Notes under the pieces: model-generated | Told to the model about the DNA's origin: nothing | The model's database searches: none | The model's input: the letters and a program-made list of their open reading frames with translations, nothing else | Assembly: GCA_030612705.1 (NCBI GenBank) | Contig: JAUWNI010000007.1 | Span: forward strand, 1 to 60,128 | Origin: Phycisphaerae bacterium | GTDB taxonomy: Bacteria; Planctomycetota; Phycisphaerae; UBA1845; Fen-1342 | DNA: 60,128 bases | Direction of reading: 5' to 3' | Shown here: positions 54,040 to 60,128 of the stretch, piece after piece | How the letters are laid out: each line of letters opens with the position of its first letter | Position numbering within the stretch: position 1 is the first letter of the stretch | Translations under genes and position numbers: made by a program

Positions 54040-55215
54040 TCAGATACACGATTGATCTTCGGCGGGTCCGATGCTTGCGATGAATTCCACTGATTTACGC
54101 GCGGAAGCAGCGCTGGTCCGCGGGTGACAGGCGAGGTTGACGACCTCCGCGCAGGCCCGATCGGACTGCGGACACATACCCTCATAATACCCATAGGCCT
54201 CCAGCGGCGTTTCGATCGGGTGCAGCGGGCATTCGAACCAACTGCCGATTTCAACGAAGTGCCGCGAAGCCGTTGCCAGTGCCTTCTTCTTGTCCGCCAC
54301 GCGAACCGGATATCGAACCAGAACGGAGTCCAGCTTCGCCGGAACCTTGGGCGTCGGCCAACCCCGCTCGGCTAACAGTTCAGCATAGACCCGAGTCATC
54401 TGTTTGCGGTGAGCGATGGTGCGATCCAGTTTCCCAAGCTGACGCAGCCCGCGACGGGCCTGTACCGCACTCATCCCCTTGAAAAAGTCCGGTTCCATCG
54501 TCGGCGAAAACTCGCACGTGGCCGACGAGCCAACGACCAGCCCGGCTTTCGTGAGAAGACGGAACAGCGTCTGGGCCATAGCGGTCGTGCGCGGATAGAT
54601 CACGGCCTGATACACGGCCAACTGCGCCCGTAACATGCCTACTTCACGCGTGCTGGGGCGCACGACGTCGTTCTGGTATAACTCCTCGATCCGCCGAGCC
54701 AAATCCGCATCGGTTACCGTGGCCATTCCACCCAAACCGCTCGTGTACGGTTTGTTCCACTGGAACGAGAAGTAGGCCGCCACGCCGAACGTGCCGGCCA
54801 GTTGCCCGTTGTATTTCGATCCGATCGCCAGGCAGCAATCCTCCACTACCGGCAATCCCTTCCGTCGGCCGATATCCATGATCGCGTCCATGTCGGCCGG
54901 ATAACCGTAGGTATGCTGGGCGATAATCAGCTTGGTCTTCGGCGTGATTTTTTCTTCGATCAGGTTTGGGTCGATGTTGTAGGTGACCGGCTCGATATCG
55001 ACGAAGACGGGTTTGGCGCGTAGGTACACGATCGGGTTGACGGCCATCACGCAGGTGTAGCCCGGGAGGACGACCTCGTCGCCTTCACCGATTCCCATCG
55101 CCTTCAGGATTGCGTATAAGGCGACGCGCCCTTTCCAGAAACCAAACGCGCTATGTACTCCCAATGTCTCGGCAAAAGCACGCTGATATTGTTCCAGCAT
55201 ATCCGATGTATTCAT
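54040..55215 (-). CDS. DegT/DnrJ/EryC1/StrS-family aminotransferase
   Basis: 391 residues, PLP-dependent, likely forming an amino sugar (for example 4-amino-4,6-dideoxy) for the polysaccharide. Motifs: FWKGRVALYAILKAMGIGEG, VVLPGYTCVMAVNPIVY, IIAQHTYGYPADMDAI, VVEDCCLAIGSKYNGQ, and FSFQWNKPYTSGLGGMA with the Schiff-base Lys. Start at 55215 gives an ATGA overlap with the acetyltransferase gene. Amino-sugar synthesis followed by N-acylation by the neighbouring GNAT is a natural pairing. Confidence 0.87.
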   Translation of the reverse strand: MNTSDMLEQYQRAFAETLGVHSAFGFWKGRVALYAILKAMGIGEGDEVVLPGYTCVMAVNPIVYLRAKPVFVDIEPVTYNIDPNLIEEKITPKTKLIIAQHTYGYPADMDAIMDIGRRKGLPVVEDCCLAIGSKYNGQLAGTFGVAAYFSFQWNKPYTSGLGGMATVTDADLARRIEELYQNDVVRPSTREVGMLRAQLAVYQAVIYPRTTAMAQTLFRLLTKAGLVVGSSATCEFSPTMEPDFFKGMSAVQARRGLRQLGKLDRTIAHRKQMTRVYAELLAERGWPTPKVPAKLDSVLVRYPVRVADKKKALATASRHFVEIGSWFECPLHPIETPLEAYGYYEGMCPQSDRACAEVVNLACHPRTSAASARKSVEFIASIGPAEDQSCI

Positions 55216-55901
55216 AAGTCTTTCTCGAACCACCGTCCCGCCGGGGAGCGGTGGGTCACCTCCCAACCAACCTTCTTGTAAAAACTGATCGCGCGCTGGT
55301 TATCCGGCAGCACGGACAGACCCACGCGTTTATGACCGTCGCGACGCAACATGTCCTCAAAGCAAGCGCCGACGGCCGCTGCAACGCCGCTACCGCGGAA
55401 TTCGGGCGTGACGGCGATCGAGAGAAGCCGCACGGGGCAGTGACTTCCACGATCCGAATTGTCGGGACTCACGCGTCCACGGCGTCCGGTTCCGGGGAGA
55501 AGCGCACCCAAAGCAACCTTGACGTGCGCCATTCGCTGCCGGAATTTTCCGCGTACGAGCCGGTTGGTAAAGAAACGCAGCACCACAATCGGCAAGATTA
55601 CAAGCATATTACGACGATAGAAACTTCGGAAATGAGTCTGTGCGTCACTCGTGCCGACGACAAACGCCGCCAAGTGCTGCGTCGCGCGACAGCGTGCCAC
55701 CACCCGGTAGTCAGACGCATGGCGGCAAAATTCGGCGTAATAACGCCGCAGGAAGGTGGGTCCGAGTTGTGTCAGAAAATACCCCTCGAAACAGGCTTGG
55801 TGTGCGCGGGCGACGTCGTCCGTGTCAGCCTCCGTCATTGGACGGATTTTAAACTGCTTTCCGATTGTGTTTTTCAAACCGAAAGTACCGGTACGCGCCA
55901 C
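55212..55901 (-). CDS. GNAT-family N-acetyltransferase
   Basis: 229 residues. The fold starts FKIRPMTEADTDDVARAHQA and has the acetyl-CoA binding part LLSIAVTPEFRGSGVAAAVG and the end VGLSVLPDNQRAISFYKKVG. It probably acylates the amino sugar made by the adjacent DegT enzyme. GTG start at 55901; an ATG at residue 22 would cut into the fold. Overlaps the DegT gene by four bases and follows the glycosyltransferase by 28 bases. Confidence 0.85.
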   Translation of the reverse strand: MARTGTFGLKNTIGKQFKIRPMTEADTDDVARAHQACFEGYFLTQLGPTFLRRYYAEFCRHASDYRVVARCRATQHLAAFVVGTSDAQTHFRSFYRRNMLVILPIVVLRFFTNRLVRGKFRQRMAHVKVALGALLPGTGRRGRVSPDNSDRGSHCPVRLLSIAVTPEFRGSGVAAAVGACFEDMLRRDGHKRVGLSVLPDNQRAISFYKKVGWEVTHRSPAGRWFEKDL

Positions 55902-55929
55902 TTCGTCGATGCAATTGAAGCCGGACCTG

Positions 55930-57171
55930 CTACCACTCCACCTGGGGCAGTGTGCTGCCCGCCCTCACAGCTTGTAAGATGCGCTCCGTGCGCTCGGCAA
56001 TTATATTTCGGTCGAAACGTTGCGACAAACTGACCGCGTTTGCGCGCATCCGCTCGTACAACGACCGGTCCGATGACAATTCGAGCACGGCGGTCGCCAC
56101 TTGCTCCGCGTTGCCTGGATCGAACAGGCGGCCAATATTATAGCGGTGTACAAGTTGCTCGGCTTCGCAGCCGCCGGTGACGATCAGCGGCACGCCGGCC
56201 GCCAGCGCTTCGTAAACCTTGGACGGCATGGTTCCCGGCAGGGCAGCAGCCAGCGGGATCAGGCTGAGGTCCATGCTGGCCAGAATCTCGGGCATCCGTT
56301 TCTTGGGCTGCCGGGGGTAAAAGGCGATGTTCTCCAATCCTTCTTTCTGCGCCTGGGCAACCAACTCGGGCTTGGTCGGCCCATCTCCCACCAGCACGAA
56401 GCGGATGTTGGAGTTGTCGCGTAGCCGCTTGGCGGCTTCCACGATAACTTCCAGACCCTGAAAAAATCCGTGCAGCCCGCAATAACCCGCCGCAAACTGG
56501 CCCGGAGCGATACCGAACTCCGCCCGGACGGTTTCGCTGCGTAGGTCCGGACGGAAAAACGACGTATCAACGCCGTTGGAGATGACCGTACAGTGTACGT
56601 CTGGGAATCGGCCGCGGACCAGCTCGACGGCACCCGGGTTCGTCAATGCCACGCAGGCCGAGCGGCGATAGACGAAGCCCTCGAGCTTTTCCAGAATGCG
56701 GGCCTGCTTGTCGCTGATCATGTTGTCCATGCGGACCGCGACATCGGGCCAGATATCCGAAACCATAAAGACCATTCGCGCCCCCGTGAGGAAGGCCATC
56801 GGAATACCCGACAAGCCTAGAAACAACGGCGGGCTCTCCACGATCAACAAATCCTGCCGTCCCACTGACCACGTACCCATTAGCAGCGACGTTGTAACGA
56901 AAGACATGTAGCTGATCAGCCGAACCACCAGGTTTCCCGAGCGGGACGGGAAGATCGGCGTCCGAATTACCTTCATGCCGTCCAGCTTCTCGCGGCAGAA
57001 AATCTTGTGGCGATATTCGGGCAAAACCTTGCCGAGCGGATAGTTCGGCATCGCGGTGATGATTGTCAGTGTGTGTCCGCGTGCCTGGAGCCGAACGGCC
57101 AACTCGTAGAGGCGAGCCTGGGGGGCACCCATTTCAGGCGGGAAATACTGCGTGAGAATGGCGATTCGCAT
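55930..57171 (-). CDS. WbuB-like glycosyltransferase family 4
   Basis: 413 residues. MRIAILTQYFPPEMGAPQAR, FMVSDIWPDVAVRMDNMISD, CTVISNGVDTSFFRPD and FVLVGDGPTKPELVAQAQ show a WbuB-type GT-B enzyme. The donor site EALAAGVPLIVTGGCEAEQL is near the end. The open frame goes back to 57339 but the family start MRIAILTQ at 57171 with AGGTGA upstream is clearly right. First gene of a three-gene minus-strand operon (GT, GNAT, DegT). Confidence 0.9.
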   Translation of the reverse strand: MRIAILTQYFPPEMGAPQARLYELAVRLQARGHTLTIITAMPNYPLGKVLPEYRHKIFCREKLDGMKVIRTPIFPSRSGNLVVRLISYMSFVTTSLLMGTWSVGRQDLLIVESPPLFLGLSGIPMAFLTGARMVFMVSDIWPDVAVRMDNMISDKQARILEKLEGFVYRRSACVALTNPGAVELVRGRFPDVHCTVISNGVDTSFFRPDLRSETVRAEFGIAPGQFAAGYCGLHGFFQGLEVIVEAAKRLRDNSNIRFVLVGDGPTKPELVAQAQKEGLENIAFYPRQPKKRMPEILASMDLSLIPLAAALPGTMPSKVYEALAAGVPLIVTGGCEAEQLVHRYNIGRLFDPGNAEQVATAVLELSSDRSLYERMRANAVSLSQRFDRNIIAERTERILQAVRAGSTLPQVEW

Positions 57172-57348
57172 CTTTGTAAAATCACCTGCATGTATGTAAT
57201 ACGGCCGTCGGTTGCTACTGCAACATGCCTTGACCAATAACAATGACTGTTCATTTCCCGCGCGACCCAAATCTTTTTTACGAGCCATCGCAATCTTAAC
57301 ATGCCCACGGTCTATCTTTCCACATGGATTCCGCGGCAATCCAACCAG

Positions 57349-57418
57349 GGGTGCATGACATTTTTGGCGGACGCTACAGGGCCCGCGCCGAAGCCCGCCG
57401 GAAATGTCATGGACCCTC
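57349..57418. repeat. Palindrome in the divergent intergenic region
   Basis: CATGACATTT (57354-57363) and AAATGTCATG (57402-57411) are perfect complements, extended inward by TTGGCGG/CCGCCGG and outward by GGGTG/GACCC. It lies in the 368-bp gap between the minus-strand glycosyltransferase and WecA genes. Either another MITE-like hairpin or a regulatory site; apart from this I see nothing in the gap. Confidence 0.55.
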
Positions 57419-57539
57419 CAACCAGCGGGTGAGCGTCAGGAAAGTGGATAACGCCGGAATGACAACTTTCCCCCGCAAGTGACGCACACCCCACAGCCGC
57501 TTGTCACCGCGGTTCACGCACCGTTATACTCGACACGTC

Positions 57540-58673
57540 ATGGAAGTAAGCCTGATCGACGTTATCGACGAATATAAGAATTACGGCCTGCTGGCCCTGC
57601 TGGTCACCGTCTTCGCGACACCAGTCGCGGCACAGGTCGCCAAACGCTTCGGCGTGCTGGATCAGCCGGATCAGCAGCTAAAACCCCACGCGCGGCCGAT
57701 TCCATATCTCGGCGGCGCCGCGATCTGCCTGGGGTGGGGCATTACCCTGGTTTTCGCGATACTGAGCGACTCTGCGGAAATCGACCGGCACATGCTGTTG
57801 ATGATTCTGCTCGGCGGCATCGGCATGTCGGCCCTGGGGTTGCTTGACGACCTGCGCGACGTGTCGCCCAAGCTGCGGCTGGCCGTGGGGGCGGCGATCA
57901 TCATCCTGGTGATACTCTGGACCGGTGTCGGGCTCGACTTGGCCAAGTCGCTCGCGGCCCTCCTGCACATCGACCTGCCGCCAGGGCTCGCGATCCTCGT
58001 CTCGCTTCTGATCGGGCTGGTGATCGTCCTCGGCGCCTGCAACTCGATGAACCTGATCGACGGACTGGACGGGTTGTGTGCCGGCGTGACCGCAATCATC
58101 TGCCTGGGCTTCTTCATTATTGCCGTGCATCTGGCGTTGTGGCAATACAGCCGGGAGGAGAACACCACGCGGCTGTTGCTGGCGATCGCGATGTTCGGGG
58201 CGACCCTGGGATTTCTGCCGCTGAACTTCAATCCGGCGAAGATCTTCATGGGCGATGCCGGCAGCGTCCTGCTCGGATTCAACTGCGGCATGTTGATCCT
58301 GCTATTCGGCGAGCGCGGGCAGCTTCGCTGGATGATGGGCGGATTGATGGTCTTCGCGTTGCCGATTCTCGATACGGCATTGGCGATCGTACGTCGCTGG
58401 CGCAGCGGACGTTCGATTTTCGCCGGCGATCGTAGCCATTTCTACGACCAGTTGGTCGATCGGGGAATGAGCGTCCGGACGGTCGTGCTCATCAGTTATG
58501 CCCTTGCGGCCTTCTACGCCGCGCTCGGCTGCCTCTCAATCTGGCTGCGGCTGCGCTACACTATCGTGATCTACGCCGGCGTCATCCTGGCGACCGCTGT
58601 GATCATCGTACGGACCGGCATGGCGAAGGCCGAACCGTCACCGACCACCGAAACGCAACCACCCCCAGGCTGA
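57540..58673 (+). CDS. wecA: Undecaprenyl-phosphate sugar-1-phosphate transferase (WecA/TagO type)
   Basis: 377 residues, about eleven membrane helices. Catalytic motifs: LDDLRDVSPKLRLAVG (Asp103, Asp104), NLIDGLDGLCAGVTAI, IFMGDAGSVLLGF (Asp239), and the cytoplasmic GDRSHFYDQLVDRGMS with His. It transfers a HexNAc-1-phosphate from UDP to undecaprenyl phosphate, starting repeat-unit assembly for this locus (or a teichoic-like polymer). The open frame runs from 57501, but MEVSLIDVIDEYKNYG at 57540 is the likely start. No strong ribosome site seen. Confidence 0.92.
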   Translation: MEVSLIDVIDEYKNYGLLALLVTVFATPVAAQVAKRFGVLDQPDQQLKPHARPIPYLGGAAICLGWGITLVFAILSDSAEIDRHMLLMILLGGIGMSALGLLDDLRDVSPKLRLAVGAAIIILVILWTGVGLDLAKSLAALLHIDLPPGLAILVSLLIGLVIVLGACNSMNLIDGLDGLCAGVTAIICLGFFIIAVHLALWQYSREENTTRLLLAIAMFGATLGFLPLNFNPAKIFMGDAGSVLLGFNCGMLILLFGERGQLRWMMGGLMVFALPILDTALAIVRRWRSGRSIFAGDRSHFYDQLVDRGMSVRTVVLISYALAAFYAALGCLSIWLRLRYTIVIYAGVILATAVIIVRTGMAKAEPSPTTETQPPPG

Positions 58674-58682
58674 AACGCGCGC

Positions 58683-58834
58683 CTAGTGTTCTGTCACAGC
58701 TCAATTGACGGGTACGAGCGGGTTGGGTGCCATGGCCAAGCGAAGCGCGGCCATGCTTGTTCCGTATCGAGAAACATGCCCGCGCCTTCGGCTTGGGCAT
58801 GGCACCCGTCAATTGAGCTGTGACGGAGCACTAG
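58683..58834. repeat. Palindromic element, family A (complete copy)
   Basis: 152 bp. CTAGTGTTCTGTCACAGCTC and its continuation on the left pair with the right end GAGCTGTGACGGAGCACTAG at about 29 of 31 positions. An inner palindrome, GGGTGCCATGGCC / GGGCATGGCACCC, differs from the inner module of the 1337-1490 copy. Its terminal CTAG is shared with the next element. Confidence 0.8.
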
Positions 58835-58969
58835 TGCTGTGTTTCGCAAATACGTCGACTATGGGAAACTGCGAAGAGCCACGGACTTCAGTCCGTGCGG
58901 TCCTTCGGGAAGGGTAAAGTCTACCCCCCGCGGCGCCGCGCGGGCTTCAGGCCCGCGGCTCCTTTCGCA
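58831..58969. repeat. Palindromic element, family D (copy 3)
   Basis: Begins CTAGTGCTGTGTTTCGCAAA, ends near GGCTTCAGGCCCGCGGCTCC, and is the reverse-complement relative of 59948-60119 over its left half (CAAATACGTC, ACTATGGGA, GCGAAGAGCC, ACGGACTTCAGTCCGT). The first four bases overlap the preceding family A element. Confidence 0.75.
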
Positions 58970-59069
58970 ACGCTGGACAATTACACGCCGATCCCGGAAA
59001 ATTCCCGTGTGTTTACGCTTTCGCCCGAAGGCGTTCATCGGACGTGGGAATACACGAGGAGAAACAGCC

Positions 59070-59852
59070 GTGGCAAAACCAAAGGTCGGTGTCGTGGGCG
59101 GCGGAGTCGTTGGGAATGCGATGCGCGAACTCTGCGGTAAGGACACCGTAATGTACGACCCGTACGTGTCCGAGTGGGCCAACAACAAGGACGAGATCAA
59201 CACGTGCGACGTCGTTTTCATTTGCGTTCCGACGCCGATGAATGACGATCGGACCTGCAACACGTCGGTCGTCGAAGATACCGTCGCCTGGGTAGAAGCT
59301 TCGCTGCTGATTATCCGATCGACGATCGCACCCGGCACTACCGATCGGCTGAGTGAAAAATACAACAAAAACATCGTCTTCCAGCCCGAATACCTCGGCG
59401 AGACAACCGCGCATGTCTTCGGAAACATGGCCGAACGCGAATTCGTCGTGATCGGAGGCAAACCCGAGGCCGTGGCCGCGGCGGCCGACTTCTACACAAA
59501 TTACTACAATAGCATGTTACGCTACTACTTCTGCGACGCGATGACCGCCGAAGTGTGTAAATACATGGAGAACGCCTTCTACGCCGTCAAGGTCACCTTC
59601 GTTAATGAGTTCTACGATATCGCCAAAGCGCACGGCGTGGATTACAACCTGCTCCGCGAGATGTGGCTGGCCGACACACGGATCAGCCGCGACCACACCT
59701 TCGTCTATTCGGAAAACCGCGGGTTTTCCGGCAAGTGTCTGCCCAAGGATTGCAACGCGATGGTCAAGTCCTGCGAACAGCGCGGCTACGATCCGAAGTT
59801 CATGAAGGCCTGCCTGACGCGCAACGACGAGTTCCAAGCACAGAATAAGTAG
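59070..59852 (+). CDS. Short UDP-glucose/GDP-mannose dehydrogenase-like protein
   Basis: 260 residues. Rossmann motif VGVVGGGVVGNAM (Gly10, 12, 15), then FICVPTPMNDD, RSTIAPGTTDRL, VFQPEYLGETTAH, the central helix EVCKYMENAFYAVKVTFVNE, and the catalytic FSGKCLPKDCNAMV with Cys223. The C-terminal UDP-binding domain (about 120-150 residues) of normal family members is missing, although the frame is intact. GTG start at 59070 with GAGGAG upstream; the longer frame from 58839 reads through repeat sequence. It could oxidise a UDP-sugar such as UDP-ManNAc from WecB, but the missing domain makes activity uncertain. Confidence 0.82.
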   Translation: MAKPKVGVVGGGVVGNAMRELCGKDTVMYDPYVSEWANNKDEINTCDVVFICVPTPMNDDRTCNTSVVEDTVAWVEASLLIIRSTIAPGTTDRLSEKYNKNIVFQPEYLGETTAHVFGNMAEREFVVIGGKPEAVAAAADFYTNYYNSMLRYYFCDAMTAEVCKYMENAFYAVKVTFVNEFYDIAKAHGVDYNLLREMWLADTRISRDHTFVYSENRGFSGKCLPKDCNAMVKSCEQRGYDPKFMKACLTRNDEFQAQNK

Positions 59853-59881
59853 CTGTAGTGGCCGGACACCGTACCGGCCGT

Positions 59882-59917
59882 AACGTAGCGGCCGACAGAG
59901 GCGTCGGCCGCTACGTT
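59882..59917 (+). terminator. Perfect 15-bp hairpin after the dehydrogenase-like gene (family B core)
   Basis: AACGTAGCGGCCGAC pairs completely with GTCGGCCGCTACGTT around a 6-base loop. It lies 30 bases after the stop. No U-run. It is the core of the family B repeat and could act as a transcript end. Confidence 0.5.
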
Positions 59918-59947
59918 GGGCACGAAACTCCACTGACTGAAACGGCA

Positions 59948-60119
59948 CTAGTGCTCTGGCAGTGTTGCTTTGATGGGTTCAACCTGAGGAGCCGCGGACC
60001 TGAAGTCCGCGCGGCTCCTCGGGGTATGGAATTTACCCTTTCCGAAGGACCGGGCGGACTGAAGTCCGCGGCTCTTCGCGGTCTCCCATAGTTGACGTAT
60101 TTGTCAATCGGAGCACTAG
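59948..60119. repeat. Palindromic element, family D (most complete copy)
   Basis: 172 bp bounded by CTAGTGCTC and GAGCACTAG, with internal GAGCCGCGGACCTGAAGTCC and GGACTGAAGTCCGCGGCTC arms. Contains GTTGCTTTGATGGGTTCAAC near its left end, shared with 30663-30768. No ORF. Confidence 0.8.
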
Positions 60120-60128
60120 CTACCTGCG

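Noticed and set aside
1..60128. tRNA (including selC), rRNA, or complete transposase genes
   Set aside because: No cloverleaf-like or rRNA-like sequence noticed in the gaps and no transposase among the proteins; a covariance-model scan would be needed to exclude a tRNA fully.

Overview
The window is GC-rich bacterial chromosome, most likely from a Planctomycetota member (Phycisphaerae-like). This is inferred from dockerin-type EF-hand tails on secreted proteins (37400-38176 and a fragment near 6870), an McsA-McsB pair, a GldA/F/G plus DUF4340 operon, and intergenic spaces filled with palindromic mobile repeats. I saw no rRNA, tRNA, CRISPR array or full insertion sequence.

Layout. 0.1-4.8 kb: phosphoglycerate-dehydrogenase-like enzyme, dihydrolipoyl dehydrogenase, a lipoprotein. 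5.2-8.5 kb: mcsA-mcsB (protein-arginine kinase) behind a near-consensus promoter, then rmuC. 8.9-12.8 kb: DegT-type aminotransferase, DUF1847 Cys-rich protein, SGNH hydrolase, nitroreductase. 13.3-15.3 kb: three overlapping accessory genes (pentapeptide-repeat/two-TM channel, MNT nucleotidyltransferase, small unknown protein). 15.4-16.9 kb: ALDH7-type aldehyde dehydrogenase. 17.3-28.9 kb: formate dehydrogenase locus. 29.3 kb: secreted WD40 protein. 31.0-37.3 kb: ABC/GldG/DUF4340 operon. 37.4 kb: dockerin-tailed secreted protein. 38.4-43.7 kb: short-chain acyl-CoA oxidation (or butyryl-CoA) operon. 44.1-59.9 kb: surface polysaccharide locus, with a NusG/RfaH-type antiterminator, WecB, Wzy- and Wzx-like proteins, five glycosyltransferase or sugar-modifying steps, WecA-type initiating transferase and a short UDP-sugar dehydrogenase-like protein.

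The formate dehydrogenase locus is the most informative part. Two Tat-exported molybdopterin catalytic subunits lie in tandem. The second is a selenoprotein: an in-frame UGA at codon 192 is followed by a bacterial SECIS hairpin with a GGUCU apical loop. The first carries Cys at that position, has lost the adjacent active-site His, and has lost the LRGxxNVQG motif. A roughly 255-bp leader plus the signal peptide is duplicated ahead of both genes and is far more conserved than the catalytic bodies. A degenerate start of fdhB sits just after copy 1, which marks the duplication junction. Downstream come the four-cluster FeS subunit, an NrfD-type membrane subunit, a tiny membrane protein, FdhE, a 97-residue four-Cys protein and a MobB-like/FdhD fusion: export, electron transfer to quinone, and cofactor sulfuration in one place. 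The selenocysteine machinery itself must be elsewhere.

At least five families of palindromic, non-coding repeats occupy most long intergenic gaps. Two families share CTAGTGCTC-type termini, two elements abut on a shared CTAG, and one about 250-bp composite element occurs in inverted orientation at 28.9 and 43.8 kb.
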